Source of the DNA: Stenotrophomonas maltophilia
GTDB taxonomy: Bacteria; Pseudomonadota; Gammaproteobacteria; Xanthomonadales; Xanthomonadaceae
Direction of reading: 5' to 3'
DNA length: 54,597 nucleotides
Assembly: GCA_002387845.1 (NCBI GenBank)
Contig: DGLB01000076.1
Coordinates: 77,698 to 132,294 of the forward strand
A program made the position numbers and the translations under genes. The notes below the pieces were generated by a model, which worked only from the letters and a program-made list of their open reading frames with translations, had not been told where the DNA came from and did no database searches. This document shows, in pieces, positions 32,076 through 42,237 of this stretch (positions are counted from its first letter, which is position 1; each line of letters opens with the position of its first letter).

Positions 32076-32678
32076 ATGAGAACTGCGATGATCGCGGCGC
32101 TGTCGTGTGCGCTGCTGTGTGGTCCGTGCGCTGCGCTGCATGCTCAAGGCTATCAATGTGAGAGTGGCCAGGCGAGCTTGAGATTGCAGTACGTCGGTCA
32201 CTACGACGGAATTGAACTGGCACCGGAGCATTCCGAGCCTTCACCTTTTGAGCTGTATCAGGTTCAGGTGTTTGGTAAGTCCACTCTTGACTATGCTGAT
32301 GTTCCGGGAGTTCAGGGCGTGGACAGCCTGAAGATCCATCTTGTCGTAGCGCAGAATTCGCCAGTTGAACTTGCCTACAGGGGGAGGGGGGATCTTGGGC
32401 CTAACACGTCGCTGAATTTTGATTATTGGTGGCGGCGTCGAGATGAGACCACGGCTCTATTCTGGGTCATGGGCGAAGACGCGCGACATTATCCTCGCGT
32501 CGATTTCTCGGTCCCACGGGATGTTATGTCCACGCTGAGTTTTGCGGTCAACCCCGCCGTTGTGAAAGATGCAGCCAAGCTGAAAGCGAGCGACGTCCGC
32601 GTCTACATCGAGGGAAAGCGCAAATCGGACGCCAAGTCTTTCACCCTCTTCGACACAAGCAAGCCCTGCAAGGAGTAG
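32076..32678 (+). CDS. Small secreted protein, tandem family copy 3
   Basis: The 200-aa paralogue has a signal peptide (about 1-25, ending ALHAQG), then YQCESGQASLRLQYVG and the tail KSFTLFDTSKPCKE. Mature cysteines are again only near the two ends. It is 14-18 residues longer than its sisters through insertions around 45-60 and 110-125 (a WWRRR stretch). The upstream region, the start of the signal peptide and the 3' end are close to copy 2, while the centre differs greatly. GGGAGA precedes the ATG. A terminator at 32697 separates it from the convergent porin. Function unknown. Confidence 0.85.
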   Translation: MRTAMIAALSCALLCGPCAALHAQGYQCESGQASLRLQYVGHYDGIELAPEHSEPSPFELYQVQVFGKSTLDYADVPGVQGVDSLKIHLVVAQNSPVELAYRGRGDLGPNTSLNFDYWWRRRDETTALFWVMGEDARHYPRVDFSVPRDVMSTLSFAVNPAVVKDAAKLKASDVRVYIEGKRKSDAKSFTLFDTSKPCKE

Positions 32679-32692
32679 CTGGCCGCCCAAAC

Positions 32693-32724
32693 GAAAACAG
32701 GGTGCCTTCCGGCACCCTGTTCTC
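32693..32724. terminator. Terminator between copy 3 and the porin
   Basis: ACAGGGTGCC-TTCC-GGCACCCTGT lies between the convergent genes, with AAAA on the left and TTCTC on the right. It is the parent or sister of 31740-31763. Confidence 0.75.
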
Positions 32725-32745
32725 AAACTACAACACCCGCCCAGA

Positions 32746-33918
32746 TCAGAAATGCATCTGCGCGCGAACTTCAAACATCTCCGGCGTGGTGTGCACGCCA
32801 CGACGGCTGGCATCAGCCTTCACGTAGTTGGCCTGGAACTTGAAGTGGCTGGTGAGGTACCAGTTCGCACCGATGGTCAGGTCGTTCTGGCGGCCGCCGA
32901 GCACGTCGCCGTCGTCCAGGTCGATGCGGCTGTAACGCGCCAGCAGTTCCACCGCGCCGTAGGCGTGGGCGGGCTTGACGTTGGCCACGGCACCGGCGTT
33001 GTACGGGCGCGATTCGCCGGTCAGGAAGTAGCTGACGGCCGCGTACTGGCCTTCACCGGTGTAGTCGGGCTTGCCGTCGCGGGTCACCGTGGTCTGCAGC
33101 GCTTCGGCCTGCAGCGAGAACGGGCCCTTGATCCAGATGCCTTCCAGGCCGGTGCGCTTGATCTTGTCGGCGGTGACCAGGGCACCGGAGTCGACCAGGC
33201 GGATGTCGGTCAGGCCGGCTTCCGGGCGCGCGCGCAGGCGGGCGCTGGCTTCATGGTGAACGTCGCGACCGTCGCGGTAGCCGCGCGGGTTTTCTTCCGA
33301 ATAGGCCACGCCCAGGTGCAGCACGTCGCCGGCGGCCTTGAACGGGGTCCATGCGGCGCGCACGGCCTGGGTGGTGCCGGGGTTGTCACCCTGCAGGTCC
33401 TTGCCGCCGTATGCGCCAACCTGCAGCAGGTACTGCGGGCGTTCCAGCACCCACTCGGCACCGGTGCGGCGGCCTTCGTAGAAGGCCTGCACGGGCAGGG
33501 CGGTTTCGACGAAGCTGCCGGCGCGCGACGAGGTGTTCGCGTCCAGACCCACCGGGGTCTTCATGTAGCCGAAGCGGAAGCGGCCCACGTCCTTGCCGAA
33601 GAAGGCCTTGCTTTCAAAGCGCACGAACACGTCCAGCCAGGTGTCGGCCTGGAAGTCGTAGTACACCATGGCGTCGTACACGCCCTTCTTCTTCAGGGTG
33701 GCACCGAATTCCTTGCGGCGCACGGCGTCGGCATCGTCGATGCCGCTGCTGTCGGAGAAACGGTTCCAGTCGTAGGCGATGTTGCCGGTGGCGGCCAGTT
33801 CGGTGCCGTCGCTGAAGGCCACCTTGGTCGGCCAGTTGTCCCAGTCGTAGCCGGCAGCAGAGGCGGCCACAGGGGCGGAGAGGGCGGTCAGGGCAAGAAA
33901 CAGGGGGGTCAGGCGCAT
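32746..33918 (-). CDS. OprO/OprP-type outer-membrane porin
   Basis: The 390-aa Porin_O_P protein has a signal peptide (about 1-22, APVAASAAG), N-terminal KVAFSDGTELAATGNIAYDWNRF, then FGYMKTPVGLDANTSSRAGSFVETALPVQAF, C-terminal GANWYLTSHFKFQANYVKADA and terminal Phe (RAQMHF). It is related to but clearly distinct from the porin at 20885. Being divergent from dctA, it may admit C4-dicarboxylates or phosphate. No strong ribosome-binding site precedes ATG 33918. Its 3' end was copied into the locus at 31789-31955. Confidence 0.9.
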   Translation of the reverse strand: MRLTPLFLALTALSAPVAASAAGYDWDNWPTKVAFSDGTELAATGNIAYDWNRFSDSSGIDDADAVRRKEFGATLKKKGVYDAMVYYDFQADTWLDVFVRFESKAFFGKDVGRFRFGYMKTPVGLDANTSSRAGSFVETALPVQAFYEGRRTGAEWVLERPQYLLQVGAYGGKDLQGDNPGTTQAVRAAWTPFKAAGDVLHLGVAYSEENPRGYRDGRDVHHEASARLRARPEAGLTDIRLVDSGALVTADKIKRTGLEGIWIKGPFSLQAEALQTTVTRDGKPDYTGEGQYAAVSYFLTGESRPYNAGAVANVKPAHAYGAVELLARYSRIDLDDGDVLGGRQNDLTIGANWYLTSHFKFQANYVKADASRRGVHTTPEMFEVRAQMHF

Positions 33919-34179
33919 GGGAATAGGTGTGCTTCTAAAGAAAATGGGCAGTACAACAACGGCCGCAAGCGGCAAAACTGTTGGGGCACTAGGCCCCGGC
34001 CGGCGCGGCAACCCGCCGCCGTGGGGGCGCGGTGCCGGGCCAGTGTAGGCACTGGCGTTGGCTGAACCGGGGGGTTAGTACCAATAGGTTATCTGCGAAA
34101 TGCGACCTGCGGCGTAAAAAGTGCTCGTCCGATGCCGCCGTCCGCGGCCGGCATCCCCCGTGACACTGCCGGAGTTCCC

Positions 34180-35529
34180 ATGCACGTTCCCACTTCCACC
34201 GCGCTGCCGACCAAGCCGCTGCCGTTCTATCGCCAGCTCTACTTCCAGGTGGTGGTGGCCATCGTCCTGGGTGCCATCCTGGGCCATTACGAGCCGGCCT
34301 TCGCCGAATCGCTGAAGCCGCTGGGCGATGCCTTCATCAAGCTGGTGAAGATGATCATCGCGCCGGTCATCTTCCTGACCATCGTCACCGGCATCGCCGG
34401 CATGACCCACCTGCGCACCGTGGGCCGGGTCTTCGCCAAGTCGATGACCTACTTCCTGTTCTTCTCCACCCTGGCGCTGATCGTGGGCATGGTGGTGGCG
34501 CACGTGGTGCAGCCGGGTGCGGGCATGAACATCAACCCGGCCGACCTGGACCAGACCGCGGTCCACAGCTACGTGGAAAAGTCGCATGAGCTGACCCTCA
34601 CCGGCTTTGTGATGGACATCATTCCGGCCACCCTGGTCAGCGCCTTCGTCGATGGCAACATCCTGCAGGTGCTGTTCGTGGCGGTGCTGTTCGGTATCGC
34701 GCTGGCCCTGACCGGCGAGAAGGGCCGTCCGGTGCTGACCTTCCTGGAAGCGCTCACCGCCCCGGTGTTCCGCCTGGTGCACATCCTGATGAAGGCCGCT
34801 CCGATCGGTGCCTTCGGCGCGATTGCCTTCACCATCGGCAAGTACGGCGTGGGTTCGCTGGTCAACCTGGCCTGGCTGGTGGGTTCGTTCTACATCACCT
34901 CGTTCCTGTTCGTGGCCGTCATCCTGGGCATCGTGTGCCGTCTGTGCGGCTTCTCGGTGTTCAAGCTGGCCCGTTACCTGAAGGCTGAGCTGCTGCTGGT
35001 GCTGGGCACTTCCTCTTCGGAATCGGCGCTGCCGTCGCTGATGGAAAAGATGGAAAAGGCCGGCTGCAGCAAGTCGGTGGTGGGCCTGGTGGTTCCCACC
35101 GGCTACTCGTTCAACCTGGACGGCACCAACATCTACATGACCCTGGCGGCGCTGTTCATCGCCCAGGCCACCAACACCGAACTGACCCTGGGCCACCAGA
35201 TCGCCCTGCTGCTGGTCGCCATGCTCAGCTCCAAGGGCGCGGCGGGCGTGACCGGTGCCGGCTTCATCACCCTGGCCGCCACCCTGGCCGTGGTGCCGGA
35301 AGTGCCGGTGGCCGGCATGGCGCTGATCCTGGGCGTGGACCGCTTCATGAGCGAATGCCGCTCGCTGACCAACTTCATCGGCAATGCCGTGGCCACCGTG
35401 GTGGTGTCGCGCTGGGAGAACGCCCTGGACCGCGACCGCCTGGCCTTGGCGCTGGATGGCCGCGAAGCCGAACTGCCGGCCCTGGCCACCGATGACCAGC
35501 CGTCGCCGCTGACCGCGCCGGCCCGCTGA
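34180..35529 (+). CDS. dctA: C4-dicarboxylate/cation symporter DctA
   Basis: DctA imports succinate, fumarate and malate with protons or sodium. The 449-aa product has the DAACS family layout of about eight helices and two re-entrant hairpins, with the serine-rich motif GTSSSESALPSLMEKME, the substrate/cation motif VPTGYSFNLDGTNIYMTLAA, SSKGAAGVTGAGFITLAATL and the hydrophilic C-tail. GGAG lies five bases upstream of ATG 34180. I found no sigma-54 promoter in the 261-bp region shared with the divergent porin. A strong terminator follows and then maeB, which suits malate catabolism. Confidence 0.95.
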   Translation: MHVPTSTALPTKPLPFYRQLYFQVVVAIVLGAILGHYEPAFAESLKPLGDAFIKLVKMIIAPVIFLTIVTGIAGMTHLRTVGRVFAKSMTYFLFFSTLALIVGMVVAHVVQPGAGMNINPADLDQTAVHSYVEKSHELTLTGFVMDIIPATLVSAFVDGNILQVLFVAVLFGIALALTGEKGRPVLTFLEALTAPVFRLVHILMKAAPIGAFGAIAFTIGKYGVGSLVNLAWLVGSFYITSFLFVAVILGIVCRLCGFSVFKLARYLKAELLLVLGTSSSESALPSLMEKMEKAGCSKSVVGLVVPTGYSFNLDGTNIYMTLAALFIAQATNTELTLGHQIALLLVAMLSSKGAAGVTGAGFITLAATLAVVPEVPVAGMALILGVDRFMSECRSLTNFIGNAVATVVVSRWENALDRDRLALALDGREAELPALATDDQPSPLTAPAR

Positions 35530-35550
35530 ACCCCCCGCAGGTGATGCGTT

Positions 35551-35597
35551 GCAGGGTTGTGCCGTTCCCCCCTTGGGCGGCGCAACCCTGCTTTTTT
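35551..35597 (+). terminator. Rho-independent terminator of dctA
   Basis: GCAGGGTTG...CAACCCTGC forms a 9-bp outer stem with an inner GCC/GGC, followed by TTTTTT. Confidence 0.9.
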
Positions 35598-35754
35598 GTC
35601 ATCTGAAGGCGGCATTCTGCGTTGGCATACGCCAGCGCACGGCCTGATCGATGTGCGGTCGCAGCACCCCCGCGACAGCCTGCCGACAGGTCTTACCTCG
35701 CCAACGGGGGTATGATCCCCTGTTCCTCTTGCCCATTCACGTCCACGAACCGCG

Positions 35755-38043
<2,289 letters not shown>

Positions 38044-38060
38044 GGCGTTTCGCGGAACCG

Positions 38061-38083
38061 GTAGCGCCGGCCGTTGGCCGGCC
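38061..38083 (+). repeat. SMAG (GTAG) hairpin repeat
   Basis: GTAGC followed by GCCGGCC-GTT-GGCCGGC. It is the same version as 54486-54508. Confidence 0.9.
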
Positions 38084-38103
38084 CTCCGGATACCAGAACG
38101 AAA

Positions 38104-38135
38104 GAAGGGATCGGCGTAAAACACCGATCCCTTCC
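38104..38135 (+). terminator. Probable terminator of maeB
   Basis: AAGGGATCGG...CCGATCCCTT forms a 10-bp stem around CGTAAAACA. It has no T-run on the plus strand, so termination may be weak. Confidence 0.55.
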
Positions 38136-38203
38136 GCGTTTCACTCCCCCGAAAGCCCTGCGTAACCCGCCTGCAACTTCCGGCAGGCCTACTATGCCCA
38201 CGT

Positions 38204-38246
38204 GGCCCGGCTTGGCGGCGCTCGAAGAGCGCTGCCACCCCGGGCC
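38204..38246. repeat. Large imperfect hairpin between maeB and the GH92 gene
   Basis: An outer stem GGCCCGG/CCGGGCC and an inner 11-bp stem TGGCGGCGCTC/GAGCGCTGCCA (one G-U) close on GAA. The rest of 38044-38343 holds the SMAG element and the 38104 hairpin; I see no gene there. Confidence 0.65.
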
Positions 38247-38343
38247 CGACCACGCCAGGTCAGCCTTTGGGCGCCATCACGACGAACGCGTCGTCACGCG
38301 CCCGGGCATCGCCGCCCTCATCGGGGCACCGCTTCCAGGGCCC

Positions 38344-41300
38344 TCAATGCGCCCCGGGCGCCAGCAACTCCACCTCGGCCAGCTGCGCGCGCCCCTGCGC
38401 CTTGATCCGCAGACGGTACTCGGCATACTTCCCCGGCTGCGCGATCTTGAACGGCCGGGTCTGCTGCGCCCATTGGAACGCCTCCCCCTTGCGCTGGTCC
38501 ACGGTCTTCCAGCCGCCGCCGGCGGTACGCGCCTCCAGTACCCATTCGGCCGCACGGATCGAACTCTCACCGCTGGTCAGCGTGTACAACGTGGCCTGGC
38601 CATCGGTCAGCCCGGTGAAGGTCACCGTGCCGACATCCCCCATGCCCCGCGCGCTGTCGGCATCGTTGTCGATCAGGTCTGCGGCCACCGAGCCATCAGC
38701 CAGCGTGGCCTTGGCTGCGGCACCCAGCAGGTCATGCAACCCCGCAGGTCGCTGCCCGCGCGCGGTCAGCGAACGCGGCGCATCGTCCGGCCCGGTGCCC
38801 CAGCGCGACGGCTGCGGGCCCATCTCGAAGTCCAGCGTGGCTCCGGCGGCGATCAGTTCGTGCGGCACCCAGGTCTTCGTCCACGGCTTGCCGTTGATCT
38901 TCAGCGACTGCACATAGCGGTTCTCGCGCGAATTGGCCGGTGCGTTCACGGTCAGCACCTTGCCGTCGCCCAGCTGCACGCGGGCGTGCTTGAACAGCGG
39001 CGAGCCGATCACATACTCCGGTGCGCCCATGCGCAGCGGGTAGATGCCCAGCGAGGCGAACAGATACCACGCCGACGTCTCGCCGTTATCCTCGTCACCC
39101 GGATAACCCTGGCCGATCTCGCTGCCCAGGTACAGGCGCTCCAGGATCTGGCGCACATGGTCCTGGGTCTTCCACGGCTGCCCGGCGTACAGGTACATCC
39201 ACGGAATGTGGTGCGCCGGCTGGTTGCTGTGCGCGTACATGCCCATGCGCACATCGCGCGCTTCGGTCATTTCATGGATCACGCCGCCGTAGGAACCCAC
39301 CAGCGACGTATCGGCGGTTTCCGGGGTGCTGAAGAACGCATCCAGCTTCCTGCCCAGCGCCTCGCGGCCACCGTACAGCGCGGCCAGGCCTTCGCCGTCG
39401 TGCGGCGCGGTGAAGGCGAAGGTCCAGCCATTGGATTCGGTGTAGTCATGACCCCACACGCGCGGGTCGTACTTGGCCGACTCCACCCGCCATTCGCCGG
39501 CTTCGGTGCGGCCCTGGAAGAACCCGGCGGCCGGGTCGAACAGGGTGGCGTAGGTGCCCGCGCGATTGCGGAAGTAGTCGGCCTCGGTGCTGTAGCGCTC
39601 GCGCTCGGCGGGGCTGCCGGCGCGCCTGGCGAGCTCGCTGGCCATGTTGGCAATGCCGAAGTCGTTCAAGGCACCTTCCATGGTCCAGGACATGCCCTCA
39701 TGCGTGTCGGTGCTGGCGTAGCCACGGAAGCTGGACTGGCGCATGCCCTTGCGGCCCACATGGCGGTCCGGCGGCACCACGGTGGCATTGCGCAGCGCCG
39801 CCTCGTAGGCCTCGGCCGCGTCAAAGCCCTGGATGCCCTTCAACCAGGCATCGGCGAAGGCCACGTCGGAGCTGGTGCCCACCATCAGGTCGGCATAGCC
39901 CGGTGAGGACCAGCGTGCCACCCAGCCGCCGGCGCGGTATTGCTCGAGGAAACCCTGCACCAGGGTGCCGGCGTCATCCGGAGTGAACAGCGCATAGGCC
40001 GGCCAGGTGGTGCGGAAGGTATCCCAGAAGCCATTGTTGACGTACACCTTGCCGTCGCGGATCGGTGCGTAACTGCGGCTGGCGCTGGCATCGCCGCGGG
40101 CGTCCTCGCCGGCGCTGGCCTGGCTGGCGTAGCGCCAGTCCGGGGCGGCGGCGGTGCCGACGTTTTCGTGCGCGGAATTGGGGTACAGGTACAGGCGGTA
40201 GACGTTCGAGTACAGCGTGGTCTTTTCGTCGTCGCTGGCGGCCCCGATGTCGAAGCGGCCCAGGCGCGCGTCCCACGCATCCTGCGCGCGGCCGGCCACG
40301 CGCGCGATGTCATCGTCGCTGGCCAGTTCCAGGGCCAGGTTGTGCCGCGCCTGCTCCAGCGAGATCAGCGACGTGGCGATGCGCATGTGCACCGTGCCTT
40401 CGCTACCCGGATCGAACTTGATGTAGCCGGTGGGGCGGCCGGTCTTGAGGGTGCCGCTGCTGCGCCACGGGCGGTCGAAGCTGGCCACCACGAACATGCG
40501 GGTGGCCCCGTTGGACAGGCCGCTGCGGGTGTCGGTGTAGCCGGAAAGGGTCTGCGTGGCCGGGTCCAGGGTCAGCCCGCCGCGCGCGTCGACGTTGTCG
40601 AACAGCAGGTTGGCGTCGCTGCCCTTGGGGAAGTCGAAGCGGAACAGTGCGGCGTGGTCGGTCGGCGCGATGCTGGCGGCGATGCCGTTGTCGAAGCGCA
40701 CGGCGTAGCGGTGCGGGCGGGCCACTTCGTTGTCGCGCGAGAAGGTGAGGGCGCGCTTGCTGCGGTCGGCTTCCGGCACGCCGCGCGTGTTCGACGGCAT
40801 CACCTGGAAGGTCTGGCGGTCGCCCATCCACGGGCTGGGTTCATGGCTCAGCGCCAGCGCCTGCAGGCGCGGCTTGTTGGCCGCGTCGTTCTGTTCGTTC
40901 CAGCGGTACAGCCAGCTCAGCGAGCCGGCGTCGGTCACCGGGGTCCAGAAGTTGAAGCCGTGCGGCACGGCGGTGGCCGGGAAGTTGTTGCCGCGCGAGA
41001 ACGTGCCGTTGGACTGCGTGCCGCGGGTGGTGAGCACCCAGTCGGACGGACGCTGCGCGGCGTTGCGGGCGAGGTCGCCCAGGCGGATGTCGTCGATCCA
41101 GCCGGCGCTCGGGGCCTGTGCGGCGCTGTCCACCTCCAGTTCCACCGCCACCACGCGGCGGCCACGCAAGGCCGGCACGTCGCCCAGCCGCACCTGCTTG
41201 TGCGCCCACTGCTGCGGGTACAGCGTCTTCGAATCGCCCTGTGCCTGCGCACCCAGCGCCACGCCGTGGTGGTCGCGGGCGCTGCTGGCCGACACACGGC

Positions 41301-41697
41301 TGCCGTCATCCAGTACCAGGTCCAGCGAGACATAGGTGCTGGCCACGGTGTCGCCGCCGACGATCTCCGGCAGCACCATCCAGCTCAGCGTGGTGTCGGC
41401 CGCAATGGTCACATCGGTGCTGAACAACGCGGTGCGCGCAGCGCCACCGCTGCTGCGGTAGCCCAGTGCGCGCACACCGCTGTAGCCCGCATTGGCCTTT
41501 GCCGCATACGGTGCGGCCGGCCCGTTGCCGACCTTCACCTGCAGGCTGCCCGCCGCTGCCTTGGGCGCGGGCTGGCCGGCTTCAAACGACGTGCTGAAGT
41601 CCTGCGCCAGGGCAGGCAGGGCGGTGGCGGCGCAGGCGAAGGCCAGCGCAAGCGGCAGCACGGCGTGGCGGGCAAGCGGACGGCGGGGCAGGGTCAT
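38344..41697 (-). CDS. Exported GH92 glycosidase (alpha-1,2-mannosidase family)
   Basis: The 1117-aa protein has a signal peptide (about 1-32, ALPALAQ), an N-terminal jelly-roll-like region (FSTSFEAGQPAPK... about 33-200) and the GH92 N- and catalytic domains (about 220-980). Diagnostic segments are STDTHEGMSWTMEGALNDFGIANMA, GMYAHSNQPAHHIPWMYLYAG and GDEDNGETSAWYLFASLGIYP. A C-terminal F5/8-type beta-sandwich (about 985-1117) may bind carbohydrate. GH92 enzymes are calcium-dependent inverting exo-mannosidases acting on N-glycans, here probably in the periplasm. GGGAG precedes ATG 41697. No other glycan-degradation gene is next to it. Confidence 0.93.
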   Translation of the reverse strand: MTLPRRPLARHAVLPLALAFACAATALPALAQDFSTSFEAGQPAPKAAAGSLQVKVGNGPAAPYAAKANAGYSGVRALGYRSSGGAARTALFSTDVTIAADTTLSWMVLPEIVGGDTVASTYVSLDLVLDDGSRVSASSARDHHGVALGAQAQGDSKTLYPQQWAHKQVRLGDVPALRGRRVVAVELEVDSAAQAPSAGWIDDIRLGDLARNAAQRPSDWVLTTRGTQSNGTFSRGNNFPATAVPHGFNFWTPVTDAGSLSWLYRWNEQNDAANKPRLQALALSHEPSPWMGDRQTFQVMPSNTRGVPEADRSKRALTFSRDNEVARPHRYAVRFDNGIAASIAPTDHAALFRFDFPKGSDANLLFDNVDARGGLTLDPATQTLSGYTDTRSGLSNGATRMFVVASFDRPWRSSGTLKTGRPTGYIKFDPGSEGTVHMRIATSLISLEQARHNLALELASDDDIARVAGRAQDAWDARLGRFDIGAASDDEKTTLYSNVYRLYLYPNSAHENVGTAAAPDWRYASQASAGEDARGDASASRSYAPIRDGKVYVNNGFWDTFRTTWPAYALFTPDDAGTLVQGFLEQYRAGGWVARWSSPGYADLMVGTSSDVAFADAWLKGIQGFDAAEAYEAALRNATVVPPDRHVGRKGMRQSSFRGYASTDTHEGMSWTMEGALNDFGIANMASELARRAGSPAERERYSTEADYFRNRAGTYATLFDPAAGFFQGRTEAGEWRVESAKYDPRVWGHDYTESNGWTFAFTAPHDGEGLAALYGGREALGRKLDAFFSTPETADTSLVGSYGGVIHEMTEARDVRMGMYAHSNQPAHHIPWMYLYAGQPWKTQDHVRQILERLYLGSEIGQGYPGDEDNGETSAWYLFASLGIYPLRMGAPEYVIGSPLFKHARVQLGDGKVLTVNAPANSRENRYVQSLKINGKPWTKTWVPHELIAAGATLDFEMGPQPSRWGTGPDDAPRSLTARGQRPAGLHDLLGAAAKATLADGSVAADLIDNDADSARGMGDVGTVTFTGLTDGQATLYTLTSGESSIRAAEWVLEARTAGGGWKTVDQRKGEAFQWAQQTRPFKIAQPGKYAEYRLRIKAQGRAQLAEVELLAPGAH

Positions 41698-41826
41698 GCA
41701 GGGTTCTCCCGGTGGGACAGGCAGCAGGGCAAAGCCCGCATCGGCGACCAGAGGCAGACGGCCCCCGTTCCGGCCGCCAGCGGCAGTCGGTGCGAGGTTG
41801 CCGGTCCGGTGGGGGTCGGGCCGTGC

Positions 41827-41856
41827 GATCGGGTTGTGATCGGAACGGGACCGATC
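41827..41856. promoter_or_regulatory. GATCGG repeats, candidate operator of the GH92 gene
   Basis: Two direct GATCGG hexamers (11 bp apart) and one inverted CCGATC lie about 130-160 bp upstream of the GH92 start. The last two form a hairpin with a 7-base loop. Confidence 0.3.
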
Positions 41857-41936
41857 CTGCAACACCCAGCGCCGCGCCGCAAGTGAAATTAGTTCGATCT
41901 AAACCCGGGAAAAACGTAAATCGGCCGGATGTGGCC

Positions 41937-41960
41937 GTGTTCCGGCCCGGCCCGGAACAC
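41937..41960. repeat. GTGTTCCGG inverted repeat upstream of the zinc-finger gene promoter
   Basis: Nine-base perfect arms with a six-base loop end 20 bp before the -10 box at 41984. Confidence 0.6.
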
Positions 41961-41983
41961 GCCGTGGCAACGGCCCCGGGTGC

Positions 41984-41989
41984 TAGAAT
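41984..41989 (+). promoter_or_regulatory. Extended -10 box of the LPS block
   Basis: TAGAAT preceded by TGC, with the ATG 34 bp downstream of the box. No good -35 is visible, as is usual for extended -10 promoters. Confidence 0.55.
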
Positions 41990-42023
41990 CGCGGTCCTCG
42001 CACCTCCACTTCCGTATTCCGCC

Positions 42024-42221
42024 ATGAGCCATACCGCCACCGCGCCCGCCAATGCCGAGAAGCGCTACACCGTGCACCGCAGCGAACTGCCGCTGAGCTG
42101 CCCGACGCCGGAAATGGCGCTGTGGAACTCGCACCCGCGCGTGTACCTGCCGATCGAAGACGAACCCAACGGCGAAGCGCAGTGCCCGTACTGCGGTTCG
42201 GTGTTCGTGCTGGCCGACTGA
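42024..42221 (+). CDS. Small zinc-finger (zf-CHCC type) protein
   Basis: The 65-aa protein carries the pattern LSCPTPEMALWNSHPRVYLPI followed by AQCPYCGSVFVLAD, matching the zf-CHCC domain of small bacterial proteins related to the NDUFS6/Complex I subunit. Ligands would be Cys34, His44 or nearby, and Cys59/Cys62. It is cytoplasmic, with a possible role in Fe-S or redox protein assembly that is not established. It is first gene ahead of the glycosyltransferase (16 bp) and O-antigen-ligase-like gene, so it is probably cotranscribed with them. Confidence 0.88.
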   Translation: MSHTATAPANAEKRYTVHRSELPLSCPTPEMALWNSHPRVYLPIEDEPNGEAQCPYCGSVFVLAD

Positions 42222-42237
42222 GCGGGCCGCCCCGATC

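Larger units (their letters stand above)
41698..42023. other. 326-bp divergent intergenic region (GH92 / LPS block)
   Basis: It holds GATCGG hexamers at 41827-41832 and 41838-41843 with an inverted CCGATC at 41851-41856. TTAG-N6-CTAA lies at 41889-41902, a GTGTTCCGG/CCGGAACAC hairpin at 41937-41960, GCCGT-GGCA-ACGGC at 41961-41974, and an extended -10 (TGCTAGAAT) at 41981-41989. I see no gene in it. Confidence 0.65.

Noticed and set aside
33919..34179. Sigma-54 promoter for dctA
   Set aside because: The nearest candidate (TGGCGTTGGCTG around 34051) has a GG/GC spacing but lacks the TTGC half, so I do not call it.
38204..38246. tRNA or structured RNA gene
   Set aside because: It is a single long rod without cloverleaf, anticodon arm or CCA-like end.
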